A stretch of 64,000 nt of DNA from Spodoptera frugiperda. Its lineage: Eukaryota > Arthropoda > Insecta > Lepidoptera > Noctuidae. Under the pieces are notes generated by a model. The model was not told where the DNA came from. It did not search any database and saw only the letters and a list, made by a program, of their open reading frames with translations. Each line of letters starts with the position of its first letter. The stretch's first letter is position 1. The stretch is from the NCBI RefSeq assembly GCF_023101765.2, contig NC_064238.1, positions 1,486,001-1,550,000 of the forward strand, read 5' to 3'. The translations under genes and the position numbers were made by a program. Of the stretch, positions 36,098 through 49,318 are shown piece after piece.

Positions 36098-36305
36098 TAT
36101 TATTTATACTAATATATAAAACTGAAGAGTTTGTTTGTTGGATGCGCTAATCTCTGCAACTGCTAGTCGAATTTCAATAATTTATTTTTGTGTTGGATTA
36201 TATTATGCATTTATTGAGAAAGGTTATAGGCTAAAACTTTACGGTACGAACAATAGAAGCCAAGCAGAAGAGGTGAGACCACGCAGAATTAGCTATATAT
36301 GTAGT
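36098..36305 (+). repeat. 'ctaatctctgcaactgc' repeat, copy 2
   Basis: Partner of 14349-14570: 'taaaactgaagagtttgttt', 'gctaatctctgcaact', 'aatttatttttgtgttggat', 'gagaaaggttataggctaaa' and 'caatagaagccaagcagaag'. Confidence 0.65.
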
Positions 36306-36740
36306 AATTGTATGTGAGTGAATTTACTCCAATCTGTCGAAAGGTGCTCTAAAATACTACTGGACTTGAAATTCAAAGCCTAGTTAATAAATAATCAGGC
36401 TTATAAAAATTCGACCAATGAAATAATAATAAACTAGAACTCACAAGAAATAAAACCTAAACAAAACTCATTGCCATTAACCGTTCACTAACATTCAATA
36501 AACATACCAACTAAAGTATTTCGACAAATGGTGGACAATATAAAATAGGGGCGTAGAAGTATTTTATAGCAACAACCAGTACAATAAACATTTGAGAATA
36601 TTAAAGTATCGCTCGTTTATTTATACTAGTTACCAGCTTTATAAATTACAACTGAGTCCATATAATACTTTAATATTAAGAGCGTTTTGGTTGTACGAGT
36701 TTCCATACAAACTTTCAAATCCATGTTCATATACAATGAC
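36306..36740. other. AT-rich noncoding stretch
   Basis: Nothing recognised. Confidence 0.3.
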
Positions 36741-36891
36741 TCGGAGCTGCGGACTGCCTAGCGGGTTACCGGGGCTTTGGCTCAAAAAGCAAGAGTAGGA
36801 ACAGGGTGGTTTTTAGTCAGTAAGAGTGTGACACTCGCTCTCGCCTCGCCCAAGGCGGGAGAAGTCATTGGATGATTTTCCCCCCTTAAAA
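36741..36891 (+). mobile_element. Tail-family (SINE-like) retroposon
   Basis: Starts 'tcggagctgcggactgccta', continues 'gggtggtttttagtcagtaa' and ends 'gaagtcattggatgatttt' plus C run and 'ttaaaac'. Full length for the family, with poly(A) shortened or eroded. No clear flanking duplication. Confidence 0.85.
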
Positions 36892-37800
36892 CAGAAAGAC
36901 CAAGACCAAGTTCTTTGACTTTGGTATTCTATAATAGGTTCGTTCTCAACTTGATAAATCTCTTAATTAAAAGTGACTACACTATTCTTATTTTTACTTA
37001 GTTATTGATACTAGGTTTAAAAAGTTACTTAATCACATTTTCGAAAATAAATAAGTCACAGTGCGGAATTTCGTGAGACGGAGAGATAGAGAGAAAGAGA
37101 GAGAGATATGTATACATTTTGGTATACAAACTTAAAATAACTTATACTGGTTGTTTAAGAAATATTTTTTAATACTTATAACAAACTTTTTAAACTTTGA
37201 TATATTGCGTAGGAATACCAAGTTTTATTGAAATTGGTTTAGAGTTTCTTTTTACTTGAAACTTTGTATGAAGACCCGCGCCGCGTAAACACTCTTAATA
37301 TTAATGTCCCACTCAATATCAGTTGACCTTCCCGCATGAACTTGAATCGAGTAGAACTGTTATTTCAAGGGATATTGTGCTGTAATAATTCTTGTATAAA
37401 GTCCATAATATATTGTTATTTGTATAGAGATTTGTAAAGGGTAAATGTTTAGTTTATGTGACTGCAGCTAATGATGGCGGTTGGGTATTTTGTAATGTAT
37501 TCTTTGTCTATTAGTACTTCAATTGGATTTGATTTATTTAACAAGTGTTCGTTTGTCTAGGCATGGTGGCTCAGATTTTATACTTTGATTAAAAATATTA
37601 GTCAGACTCATCTTTATAATGGAAGCATCTAATTAAAAAGTACTCTTATTGGTTTACATAAAATATAGTGCTTCTGTTTCCATATACATACCAATTACAA
37701 GGACGAAAATTATTGTGATTTGAACGTTTAATTATAATTTTATTTTATTTAAAAATTCTATAAATAGGTACGTTCTTATCGTATCCAATAAAGTTTTTTT
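36892..37800. other. AT-rich stretch with a GA-rich microsatellite
   Basis: An imperfect (ga)n run lies at about 37079-37108. No gene seen. Confidence 0.4.
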
Positions 37801-37885
37801 ATAACAAGATGGTGGCACAAAAGCATACGGCCCACCTGATGGTAAGTGGTTACCGTGGCCTATGCAGGTTTGCGAAAAAAAAATG
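37801..37885. repeat. Short 'cctgatggtaag' repeat fragment
   Basis: 'gatggtggcacaaaagcata', 'cggcccacctgatggtaagt' and 'ggttaccgtggcctatgcag' belong to a repeat I recall as common in moths; a related piece with 'cacctgatggtaagcgatca' is at 63585. Class uncertain. Confidence 0.4.
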
Positions 37886-38220
37886 CAATAATAATAACAT
37901 TCAATAAACGAAATTCATAATCAATTTTAATGAACACATTTGAAATTCGAATTCATGGGCAATTCCATTTAACAACCCTATACAATTTTTATTATTTAAT
38001 TCAGTAGTTATACGAACTATAAAACTGGAACGTAAACAAAGCAATTTAGAGTTTAATTCCCCGTAACAAGCTGATACTCGTATTCGCTAGAATAGCCAGC
38101 CACGATTCCCGTGGCACATCAAAACTTCAAGACAAATCGCTTAGGCTTTGTCATTAGAATAGATCCGAGACTACGAAAATCAACGTAGAATGTAATTGTC
38201 TAGCAGTAGATTGTAAATAT
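37886..38220. other. AT-rich noncoding stretch
   Basis: Nothing recognised. Confidence 0.3.
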
Positions 38221-38490
38221 TATCAGTCATGGTCGTAGCCCAGTGGCTATTGGTGACCCTGTGGCTGTGGCCAGAAAAAGACCACCTAGCCACTTCTTCC
38301 ACTCGTCTTTTCGTAGAGCTTTTTGTAGCCAATCCTTTTCGTTGGCGTCAAGTTCATTCCGCCATCTTCTTCTGGGTCTACTGCGATGTCAATAGACTTT
38401 GACTGAGTTCAACTCAGTAGTGAGTTTTGCCCACCACTTGTTCGATATGCTTCAGCCATGTCCAGCCCATTTCCACTTCAAGCCGGTGTG
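38221..38490 (-). pseudogene. Decayed LINE reverse transcriptase C-terminal end
   Basis: The minus-strand translation gives 'LKWKWAGHG', a stop, then 'SRPRRRWRNELDANEKDWLQ' and 'KALRKDEWKKW'. The order WAGH - RPRRRWRxELD - KDW - EW is that of the C-terminal end of insect endonuclease-reverse transcriptases. Several in-frame stops and no upstream RT domain: a dead fragment. No target duplication found. Confidence 0.6.
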
Positions 38491-40181
38491 TGTATACTTT
38501 TTAATGGAATTGAAAACTGACTCATTTTCGGTTAATGAACTCGCGTACGTCTATTATGACATATGAGAGACTCTAGGCATCATTTCAAACTTTATACTAG
38601 TATTAGAGGTATTCTATGGGACTAATATTAAATTCTTACTTTAAAATGGGAGTAAATTAAAAGTCAACTACTGCATATTACTTCGAAAATGAAGAATGTG
38701 CTGCTATAACTATGAAGTACCGAAGTTAATACGAACTTTATGTGTAAGCAATGTGTTTGAATAAATCATCAATTCACTTAGCAAATTGATACTTATTTCA
38801 AATTTAATTATGACGAAAATCGCAGGTTCTACGGCACGCAACAACTAACTCAAAAATATGATAACAAAAAGAATTATGGTATTCCCCCAAAATTAAATTA
38901 ATGTAACGAAAAAATACCGCAGTTTTAATTAAAAATAGAAGGATTCGACTCCTCGATGGTTTTGGGTAGTTAATTATATTTTTTTTCACTGTTGCTGATA
39001 TTAACAGCGGTGGAAGCTCCCCGAATTTCCTCATTATACCAAAAGAGTTTTGCATCCAAAAAGGCTACATTGGAATGATGAAAATTTATAATTTCGGAAA
39101 TCTGATAAACGAATGACGGACTAGAATCGTTATTTCGCCTGAGATTTCATTTGAAGCCTTCGTAAAGTTATTCCGAACTGTCATGACTTAGTAAAGTGTC
39201 ATTGGATCTTGGTTTTGACACGAATTAATTGGAAAGATAACGGGGGTCGACGATTGGATCGTGAAATAATACGTAGAACCTATATAAAGGAATATGAAAT
39301 TTCAACTATGGGTACAGAAGCGGAATAAAATGAGACTGAGATACCATACGTACATTAATACTAATTTCCAAGAAGTGAAACTGTAACTGACAAATAAACT
39401 GTAAATAATTAAATGCTTGCTTCTGAGAAATTTTGAAGATAACAGTAAAATGAAACGTAGGTAAAGTTTTTGAAAAAAAGAACATGTTCCTTGCGTAAAA
39501 AGATATATTTTGAATTGTAAAAGAAATAGCCAGAAATTTTTCAAAGTCTAATTATTTTGTTTTTGTACTACGTACCTAACCATGTCTTCGTTTATAGGAA
39601 AAACTTGGTGAGATACTAGTTGGAGATTTCCCTCGAGCAACAGAATACCTTCTAAGAAAAATATCATAAGTTTTATAATTTTAGAAAGTGTTTTCAACAT
39701 TTTTTTCGAGAATTCTTTTCGCTTGCCTTATAACTATCTATCGTCTATGAGCAAAAGCGACCTTTTCCCAAAACCTTAAACAGATTTTAAAAGAAAATCT
39801 AACATCTAGCCTTTTTTATCGTAACCTTTTTAGGAAAAGTTCGCTGAGTTTTAAATCTTTGTAAAATATGTACCGTATTTAATATTATTTACACTGTGTA
39901 TGTGTGTGTGTGTGTGAGTGTGTTTCCATTCATATGATATTATGTCTAGTCATTACTGAACGGTGCTATGTAAATGTTGATTTAAGTCTAACTTCTCTTT
40001 TAATATAAAGCTATCTCAGTTTTATAATTGTTCTGTTATAAAACTCAAATATGTATCTACGAGTGTATTCAACATTATTTTCTACGACTATACTAAGTAG
40101 ATTTTTTTTAGCTATTTTATGTTGCTTATACCACGATATAAATGCTGCTACAATTTGATTTATTTACTTTATTTTTACAAC
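38491..40181. other. AT-rich stretch with a (tg)n microsatellite
   Basis: An imperfect (tg)n run lies at about 39896-39922. No gene seen. Confidence 0.4.
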
Positions 40182-40371
40182 ACACTAATATTAAAAATGT
40201 GAAAGTTTGTTTGTTTGGATTTTTCTTCGTCAATCACGCTGAAACTATTGAACGGATTTAATGAAATTTGGTATACAGACAGGATATAAGCTGACTTAGA
40301 TGATAGGATCCTTTTTATCCCCCAATTATCCCACAGGAACGTGAGCAAACCCGCTGGTAGAAGCTAGTCGT
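40182..40371 (+). repeat. 'agaagctagt' interspersed repeat, copy 4 (best preserved)
   Basis: Runs from 'cactaatattaaaaatgtga' through 'tcaatcacgctgaaactatt', 'ggatttaatgaaatttggta', 'tacagacaggatataagctg' and 'ccacaggaacgtgagcaaac' to 'ggtagaagctagt'. Other copies align to parts of it. Noncoding; class uncertain (possibly a LINE 3' end or non-autonomous element). Confidence 0.75.
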
Positions 40372-43300
40372 TCAATAAATTTATTAATGAAGTTACAATT
40401 TCAGTATACTATAATTTCCAGTTATCAACCTCTGTATATCAACCCTGCAGCCCGTTCATAACTAACGCAATTAAAGATCCAACGATCCCCGTGGCTACCA
40501 TAAACCCCTTTAAATTTTATATCCAACAAGACTTTTTAATGAGTCCATTATTATATTCTTCACTCATTTTTCCTCATTAATTGCATATAAAATCCGCGCC
40601 ATTATTATCGCAAATGATTAAATCCCTCTATAACATGTTTTTGTTGCAAACTTTACGGAGTTCATTAAATTCACCGCAAATACAAAATTCCCTTGAATAA
40701 AGTCTTCCAAAGACGTCTTAAGATCTTTACGAGACTTTCAATGGACGTACTTCCATTGGGAATTCAAAAGACTGTCTCGAACAATATATAGCTGCCTTGT
40801 TATAGATATTTTTAAGGCCATCATGCTTATAAACGTCAAAGTCTATTAAATTATTATATATACAGTATCTACATAATATTTTGTCGATTTGATTTTGTTA
40901 CGAACAAGTAACATTTCTCAATTATTTCGTCCATTTAATTATATATTTAGAAAATTGTAAGCTTGACCGAGTAATAATAGCGTACTTTTTGTATAGTGGC
41001 GTTTAAGATAATTATCGTCGATTTAAAGAGGGAGATTTAGATATTTATAGGCTGTGTGAAGTCTACAACCCAAATACGATAGGGAAGAGGTAGTTTTCAT
41101 GCCCCAATTCCGAAACATTTCAATATACAGGTTATTTCATCCCTCTGCTTAATTGTTGGCTAACCACAACACCAATATAGCGACCGCATCATGATGATGC
41201 CTTGATAAGCACGTTCAACACAACAAAATGAAATCAGGATGAAAGATTTTTCGTGGAAATTTTCTATTTTCTCAAGCGAACGCCAAGTAGTTCTAGTTAT
41301 TTTTATTACGAACGGCGGGTCCAGTAATAAAGCAATAAATAAACTGAGAAACTTCAACGATAAAGACGTACTTAACTTTGGCCGTAGTAAAATTTACCAC
41401 TACACTCCTAATCTACTTCTATGAATCATGTTTTAACTTTTTATAAAGCTGAGTTCAGCTGTAGCGTTTCAGTAGCGTTATTAATATTCTATTACAAGCA
41501 GACGCGGCCACGTTTAACTCGTATTACTCCGTTGCTATACCTAAATGAAACTCTACTACTCGTACTCAGAATATGCAAGAACATATTTTGCTTCGTTGGC
41601 TTTAATTAAGTTGATCTTATGTAAGAATATTTTGTTGGGAATATTTGCCTTCGTGATAAAGGTAGCTGTCATATTTTGAACAGCACCATATATTGTAAGG
41701 TTAAAATCTCGACCCTTTGGTGTGATATTGTATCATTAAATTGTCTCGACTAACATTTAATTAGGTGCTCAGATAATTGCAGCGTTTCTTACAAGGCAAT
41801 GCAGCGAAAATTAAGAAGTTACTTTATAGCATCCTTAGGAAACTTGCAAGCAGTTCTTTTTTGTGAGAGAACTAGATTATCAAGAGTCTGTAGAACTAAA
41901 ATTATCATCGGAAGGTGAATTATATTCCGGAGAGGGCAATTTTGGTGCTGTGCGATACAAACGAGAAACGCTTCAATACCGTGCGTGAATCAATAGACGT
42001 CTCATATGCATTCCTGTTTTATTCATTCTCTCTGCCAGTAGACGTATTTCATGCAAATTGAGGTGTGCGCGGAAGCGTTGACGAACCGCTTCGTGCGAAC
42101 CCGGCTTTATTTTCTTTATACTGATGTAAATTACCTATTCGTGATTTTTTTTTCTTTTGTGATTCAAATAATTGAGGACAATGAATGAAATGTAAAAGCC
42201 CAAGGAAAATAAAATGTGAATTTGGGGTAATTGTATAAATCGGATCGTGACCTCAGTATTCCTTTTTTTTTCTTGCCAAAGTATTTTCGCGAAGAGGTTT
42301 TGTTTCGGTTTCGGTATGACAGTAATGTATACGGGATAATATGTAAGGTAAGGTTTTTAACGGTCAGAAGACCTTTACATTTTTTCTACATCATTATATT
42401 CAGTACCTACTGTTTTTCTTTTATATAATATATTGGCAAGATTTAGAATAAAAAGACCTTTATCAAGCCCGTTTTGTGTAAGAAAGACAAAAAAAATGAC
42501 TACCTATTTATGTTTTCCTTGTCCATTTCTTTCTAAACAATAATGTAATTTGTAAGAAATATTCTGATTCCAAATAAATTGTTCTTGAACTTGATCCTTC
42601 AAACTTAAATTGTTTGTTGTTCCCATAGAATAGAATATTTTGACTTAACCTCTTAGATACCTCTTTCATACACGTAATATAAACATACTGTTTATGTCTG
42701 TCTATCTTCATTCATAGAATTTAAATGATAATAAACCACTAACATGAATGAACAACAACGTAGTAAAAATATCAGAAACAAAAAGGTCAATAACATTACA
42801 TAAACGCAACCCTGATTGGATAAAGCAAAATATTATTACTTCATCAAAGCAAAGAAAACATCGAATACACCGCGTTGTCCCCCAACTATTTTTTCACTAA
42901 GAACCGAACGAAAAGAAAAACCACGTTATTTTCCGTGGCCAGTAAATTTGTGTTTTTATAAAAGCGTCGAGAGCGCTAAGAAAAATATACTGAACGTATT
43001 GTCTAGCAGACATTATGGGAATATAAATCTTTAGCCCACGTCAGATACGGCGGACAGTGGGCTGTGCCAGTTTCCCGGTAGAAAAAAACTACTTATTTGA
43101 AAAATACTCGAGCACGAGATAAAATCTTCTGGCAACAACTAGGTCCGGATTTTGAATAATGTGAATGAAGAATATTATGTGCGTTTGGGTTCTCTTTGTG
43201 ATTCGGAACGTTGGGAGCTTGTGTTGATGTTTATATTTCTACGTTTGATTGATTTCTTTTCGTTTTACGTTTTGTTTAGTTTTTGTGTAAGGAGACTTTT

Positions 43301-45864
43301 TTTATTTATAATGTTTTGAGGCTAATTATGTGTAAAGAGGTATTTTTGATTATTATTAGGTAATTGTTTATTATTGATATTACTGAATATAATTTGTATA
43401 GCTCAGAATAAATATCAATTTTATTTACCTATTTATATCCTAAAAACGATAAACGATCTTTAAAATCTTTCCATTTATTTCCATTGAAATTTATTTCGTT
43501 TCTGAAGTAAATAAGGGTAAAACGTCGGGACCCGATATCCTGCTAAATAATCAGAGGCACGCAGTCCACGTGACCGGCCCTTTATCTATCCAGTGAAAGA
43601 TTTACAACGAAGGCGTTACCACGTTTATCTTAATCTCAGCAGGGACTTTATATCTCTATCAACGAAACTGCTATCTTGCAAAATGTCCGAATGCCAGCAA
43701 TGATTCGCGTAATATTTTGACCAGATTTTTTTAACATACGGAACAGTGTGCGTGTAATATTTGGAATATTTTCAGACGTGAGAGGTACAGCCGTCCATTT
43801 GTGATAAATAAGCTTGTTAGTAGTTTCATCGTTATAGTCCAACCGAGACCCTTAACTTTTTCATTTATATTCCAGTAAAACGATATACGTAAAAAATAAA
43901 AGCAAAATGTTTGAGGATAAAAACGTAGCTGGAAATTTTTGTGCGTACGTTAGTGAGATAATTTTAGAGATTGAAATTTTAATTTATCTTGGGGAATGAT
44001 TGTGCACCTGAGATCGAGTCTGGGTCGAATACATTAACATAAATTAAAACACATTAAAAAGTTACACACAAACTTGGCTGGTTGAGGAAAATCAATAGCC
44101 GCTAGTGTAAAAAAAGCTTTAAAAGAAACACATTAGGTGTCCTTTTCACGGACTCCTAACCAATAATTTCTGGTTCAACTAGCCAGATAAATCTGTTGTA
44201 GAGTGAAAACAATGGGCGAGCGGCGACTCGAAACCTCCGCTGATTTATTTCTTTAATATAGCTTCTATTAAATTTATAGCAGCCAGTTTATCTATATTTT
44301 AAAATCTAATTAGGAATTCAAAGGGGATTGACCAATTTGTATGGGACTTTGGCTATTTTTGAACAAGCACTTCAGCTAATAATATATGTTTGATTTAATA
44401 GTTCATATCAGTAAGAATGAAGATACAAACTTAGTTTTGTATCAAGATTTATATTTAGATATTTTTTTACATTTTATTGAAACTGGTTATGCATGAAATA
44501 AAACATTTTTTTTCTATTAAAATGCATTATTAATCCGATTCATATGTAATTAAAATATGGTCAAGGAACTCGGCAGGTGGATTCATAATTTTCTGGTACC
44601 TTGCCCAGCTTAAAAACCAAATAATAGTTATTATATGTGCACATCAACCTACTGTTCTATGATCTACCATGCAGTTGCAGCAATAATGTTTTATGGCTGT
44701 CCTACCTTTAGTGTTATTTTCATATAATATATATACAAAATATGTTTTCCTACTAATGTGTCTACTTTGTATTTTCCCACGCAATAAATTGGAGTTTCAA
44801 CACTCACAATGCAAAAGAACAAAGCGAATAATATCTGTCATTTTGACGAAAAACACAACAGATTGACAGCAGATTGGCAGCACTAAAGTCAAATTCAAAG
44901 CCAACTACTACAAATACTTGGTCTTATCATAACAAATACCAATAAAAATCGATTTTTTTAAAGTACAAATTGATACAAAGTTATTAGCGTCAGACATTTA
45001 CTAAAATATAAATAAAATTATTGGTAAATTACATTTTTGTTGAGCAGCCTGTTCAAAAATAGCCAGATTTGGACAATCTCCTTTCAACCTTATTGCCTTA
45101 TTGCTTGATTGACGGAATTGTTTGCTTGCGATTTTATTGTCTACAATTTGACGTTTTCATTTTGATGCCAATTAAATTGGATTAAGCGATCAAAGTTCTG
45201 TTGAGCCAGAGCGCTCAAATCAAAATGTTCTAGTTTTTATTTCCATCGCGTCAATAGAGCGAGCCACAGTGCGGTTGTGGATCGTCAATCGCATGTGTAC
45301 TCTTGTGTATTATAAAGGAAATCTGAAGATTGAATTTGAAGTTGAGAATCTTTTATTTCTCTCTAGAAAATAAAATGGGACATTCTAGAATGGCTTTCAT
45401 TGTGTTCTGTACACATTTGGTGGGAGTCACTTATCGTGAACCGGATACACTAATACGATTTGGCACAGTTTCAACTATGTAAAAGAGCTTTTAATTGAAA
45501 ACTACAAATGCCTGTTAACTTGAATGTTTTTAGAAATACTTTTTAGTACCGAAAATAACGCGTCCAGAATAAGTAATGATTTTGTAAATTAAATTTATTT
45601 TAATTTATTGTTTGAATTATTTGCTTATTACTGCTCGTTTTGGGAGTAGCAACCGAATATAAAAACTAAACTGTTGTACCTACATTATAAGTATTTTGTT
45701 TATTCTTTAATTACTTTTTTTTTCATTCCTATATTTCGTAAGAAATAAAATATTACGATTTTTTTTGATACACATACGATTACGATTTAATCCAAAATAA
45801 AGAATGACCCACTTACTAAAGTATGAATGTCCTATGAATATCGCCTTCCAACAATATACTAGAA
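40372..45864. other. Long AT-rich noncoding stretch
   Basis: About 5.5 kb without a supported gene or family repeat. Minor details: a small inverted repeat 'agcccac'/'gtgggct' around 43034-43065, and several 60-72-codon frames (41239, 41421, 42231, 42816 plus; 42508, 43648 minus) with no splice or family support. Confidence 0.3.
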
Positions 45865-45990
45865 AGTTTGACGAGGAACTCGACTAGTTTCAAGGCATGC
45901 TAGAGGCTCATATTCATGAGCAACAATCCGCAACAAACGACGCGGCGTCGCTTGAAACTAGTCGAGTTCACGAAAGTTATAATAAAAATA
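45865..45990. repeat. Hairpin repeat family, copy 6
   Basis: Left arm 'ggaactcgactagtttcaag' and right arm 'gcttgaaactagtcgagttc' are nearly perfect inverted repeats. The core keeps 'aacaaacgacgcggcg', and the tail is cut short to 'acgaaagttataata'. The space between the arms is only about 60 bp, showing an internal deletion relative to copy 2. Confidence 0.75.
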
Positions 45991-46560
45991 ATTCCCACGC
46001 TATAAACAAAATAAAATCTAAAAAAGTCTCGCTTAATTTTAACTCAACACCTTTACGTAGGCGCCGTCAGCGTCCTTAACCACAAGTGACACTGTCCGGT
46101 CGGTGAAGTGGTATTTGAAAGTCATTGAGTTCTCAACAATAACGTATTGAGTTTCCATATAACATTAGTGAACAAGTATGGCCTAAATCCACACGACCCC
46201 TATAATGACCCAATTCCTTCCGCTCTTATAACTGGAGGGCGCTGATAAGCTGCTGATAAAAATACACCATTTCTTTGTAATGTTTTGATGGGGTTCTGTT
46301 CAAATATCTTTATTAGATTGATTGTTTTTGACATGAATTCTTGAACTTGTCTTTGATGATGGTAGACTGTGATTACGTAAGTGGATCTGCTAATTATTTC
46401 AGTATTTTTTTATATAGAGTTGTAAATGTGGTATCGAATCTATGATAGTCTTTTTCTTTCTCTGTAAGACATACTGAATGATTGAATTGAATGAATGAAA
46501 TGAAAAAATGAATTGACTGAATTGGATTGTGAATTCTGAATATACAACCTTTATCTATTT
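45991..46560. other. AT-rich noncoding stretch
   Basis: Nothing recognised. Confidence 0.3.
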
Positions 46561-46710
46561 ACGGTTGGTGTGGTGGCTGGGCAACCGGCTGCCGTGCAAC
46601 GTGTAGTGGGTGGATTCCCGTAAGGTGCAACTCTTTGTTGTATCCACATATTCTTGTTTCGGTGTTAGGGGTCATGTGTACGTGTATGTGTGGGCAAGAT
46701 TAAAAAAAAA
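46561..46710 (+). mobile_element. tRNA-derived SINE, copy 2
   Basis: Reads 'acggttggtgtggtggctgg', 'gcaaccggctgccgtgcaac', a decayed B box 'gggtggattccc', 'gtgcaactctttgttgtatc', 'tgtttcggtgttaggggtca' and an A-rich end. Same family and layout as 33668-33890 on the other strand, but more diverged and shorter in the 3' part. Confidence 0.75.
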
Positions 46711-47679
46711 GAAATTTGCAATGTCATTTACACGTAAACAATAAAAACCTAACTTTTCTTCAGTCGTGTGGTATTGTCGTCTCCTTGGATTATAAGATTA
46801 ACGGAATAGGGTTAGCACTTCAAGATTTTCTATTAGACCTCCAACATGATTGGTTAGAATGACTTGCCCATAACTGGTAGCCTTGATCCTATTAAAGATA
46901 TTGAGAGATAATTACGTCATTCATTTCAAGAAAAAAGTAGGTAACCTTTACTCAACTGTCTCTATTTATTTTTATTTAAGAAATTACATTTTTCTATCTA
47001 GATTTTAGCTCAAAACAACGCTCCAAAACGTAGCCGTATTATTTCAATTTGAAACCTAACTACGTGGCCACAAAGAACACTACGTATTTATTACGGAGAC
47101 AGTTTAAATTGACACCAAATTTATTGCCACCACATTTTTGCTCAACACAAAGTAGAACAGCGACACTGAATACAGCCATTTAGTACTATCCGCTACCGCA
47201 CAAAACTCGAACGGTTAGAACTTTCTCGAAATTCAATTATGTCTTAGAATTTAACTCGGGGTTCCTCCCTTAGTTTCTCATAAATAAATAATTCAACATT
47301 AGCACAAGTCCCGTCGGGCGGCAACCGACCTATACTGTTACATTTTAACGGTATTTGACACAGAAAAAGTTAGCTGTAAGACAATGTAACAAGGGTGAGA
47401 GTCGTTTGTTTGTTGCCAGGAAGAAATAGAACACAACAAAACATCGGGTTAGTTTGGTAACAAAGATGTAGGAGACTGTAGATGGTGCATCTACTTTTTC
47501 TTTTGGGTCATAATTTGTAAAGTACCAGATCTCTTTCCTTTGACAAAGGAACTAGTAATATTTTAGTCTGACCTGATATTTAAATCCAAAGTCTCGTGCT
47601 TTAGTACTTTTCTTAGTACTAGATTCAATTCTTCATAGTGATATCCATTTTTTTATTAAGCTTGATTGCCTTTTACTAC
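46711..47679. other. AT-rich noncoding stretch
   Basis: Nothing recognised. Confidence 0.3.
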
Positions 47680-47945
47680 ACACACACACAACACATCATC
47701 AGCTCATAAGTGGCTACTTCTGAACAAAGGCCTTTTCTAACACGGAGAGCATTAATTACTACGTTTGCTCGATGCGGGTTGGCGATTTCAAAATAATCAG
47801 AAATTATAAGCAAAGGTTTTCTCACGATATTTTTCTTTAAGTCGGAAAAAGTCACAATGTGACTTTGCCGTAGGTAGGTTTGGTCCATACACTCATGTTT
47901 AAGAAGCGGGTGTCTTAAATCTTCGGGCCACCAAAACGTTATCGA
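47680..47945 (-). repeat. tRNA-derived SINE-like repeat, copy 2
   Basis: 'catcatcagctcataagtgg', 'ctgaacaaaggccttttcta', 'tttgctcgatgcgggttggc', 'gatttcaaaataatcagaaa' and 'ctcacgatatttttctttaa', ending 'cgggccaccaaaacg', is a series I recall from abundant moth SINEs. It matches 21600-21865 in order. Confidence 0.65.
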
Positions 47946-48120
47946 CTTTTATGAAATATTAATTAATTCTATAAATAACATCTGTGACTTAATTTTTATA
48001 TTTTTATTGAAAATATTTTAAATGTCAATTTAATTAAATTTTTATTTAACATTCGAAATTATTTCTTACGAAACCAATTTATCTGAAGCAATTTTAATAA
48101 ATTGATTTTTCTTTTTATAG

Positions 48121-48142
48121 GTACTGACGTGGTCTGCAGTTG
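48121..48142 (+). other. Possible 22-nt micro-exon (weak)
   Basis: A good acceptor (gatttttctttttatag, ending 48120) is followed by 22 nt and a good donor (gtaagaag from 48143). Joined to the phase-1 exon at 22136 it would encode 'GTDVVCS' with no stop and end at phase 2. The length is very small and chance is likely. Joining it next to the candidate at 51582 would create a stop, so the two cannot be consecutive. Confidence 0.15.
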
Positions 48143-49006
48143 GTAAGAAGAATAAAGATCCTTTGGCTCTTCCAATGGTTGATGAAAATTTTCAGGAATT
48201 ATTCTTTCAACGTACTATTTCAAGGAAGTCGATTCAGCTGGAATAAAAGAATTCATTTATTTTATTTTCTAAAAATTCGATCACGGAGTACATACATGAC
48301 ATGACGAAGCAGATAAGTTGACGTTTATCATTATTTTGACCATTGAGTTAAGTATTATAAAACTTTTTGAGGATTGGATTAATTCCAGAACCTTACACTG
48401 AAAATTTTACGTTGCTATCAACGAAAGAATATCTGTCTTTGTGAATAAAATATAGATATTACCATTCGAAACCCAAATATTTAGATAAAAGCATGTACCA
48501 ATGTCTGCTTATCGGTTTTACTGGTAAACCGTTAGGAGCACAAAAACAGTTTTCCAAACATTGTACTAAGCTGCCTAAACCCCGTCCCGATATAATAGGA
48601 TCGAACCTCACCATGTTTTATATTCAAAAAGAGAATTATAAAAAGCACAGTGGTTAAAATTCGAAAATGCCTGGACAAAATCCCACGGGATTACTAAACT
48701 CATAAAACGCTGCGAAAAAAAGTAACAAGTTTAACGTATATACGATAACTTGCCCTGTAATCTACATTAGCCGTAACGATGTATATTAGGCCCGAACTCT
48801 CTTAAACGGCTATAAGAAAGTTTTGTATCGCTCTTTCATTATATGTAATGTTTCTTCTTAAGATTTTGGCCACGTAAAATATTTCGGCTCCACTGTGGTT
48901 TGGTGAAGCGAATCCAGTTTTCGGTGGATTTATCAGTCTTCAGAATTGGAAATTTGAAATGTTTACTTACTTTTTTCGCAGTAAATTTACGTAAACATTA
49001 TCAATT
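48143..49006. other. AT-rich noncoding stretch
   Basis: Nothing recognised. Confidence 0.3.
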
Positions 49007-49318
49007 AGGGTGATTTTCCACCAGAGATGTGCTAAGTAGCTATGCTACGAATATGTAATAATGAAGCTGTGAAACTATGTGACCATGCGAGGAAGATACT
49101 CAAGTCGAGTATGCGATGTATCGATAGTAAGGAAGCTATCAATAGCACATATCCATCCCACGCATCGATAGCACGCATCTTCCCATATAAAAAAACATAA
49201 CTTAGCTGAGCTCGTTTTCACCAGTGCTAAGCTATGTGTAACATTGATTATGATTGGTGGAAGCCAAACGCATCCACAGCAACGTAGCACAGTATATCTC
49301 TGTGTGGAAAAGCACCCT
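49007..49318. mobile_element. GGGTG-terminus MITE, copy 2
   Basis: Termini 'agggtgattttccaccagag' (49007) and 'tctgtgtggaaaagcaccct' (end 49318) are inverted repeats. The interior parallels 34562-34873, with several 'gcacgcatc' and 'cgatag' units in the middle. No coding frame. Confidence 0.8.
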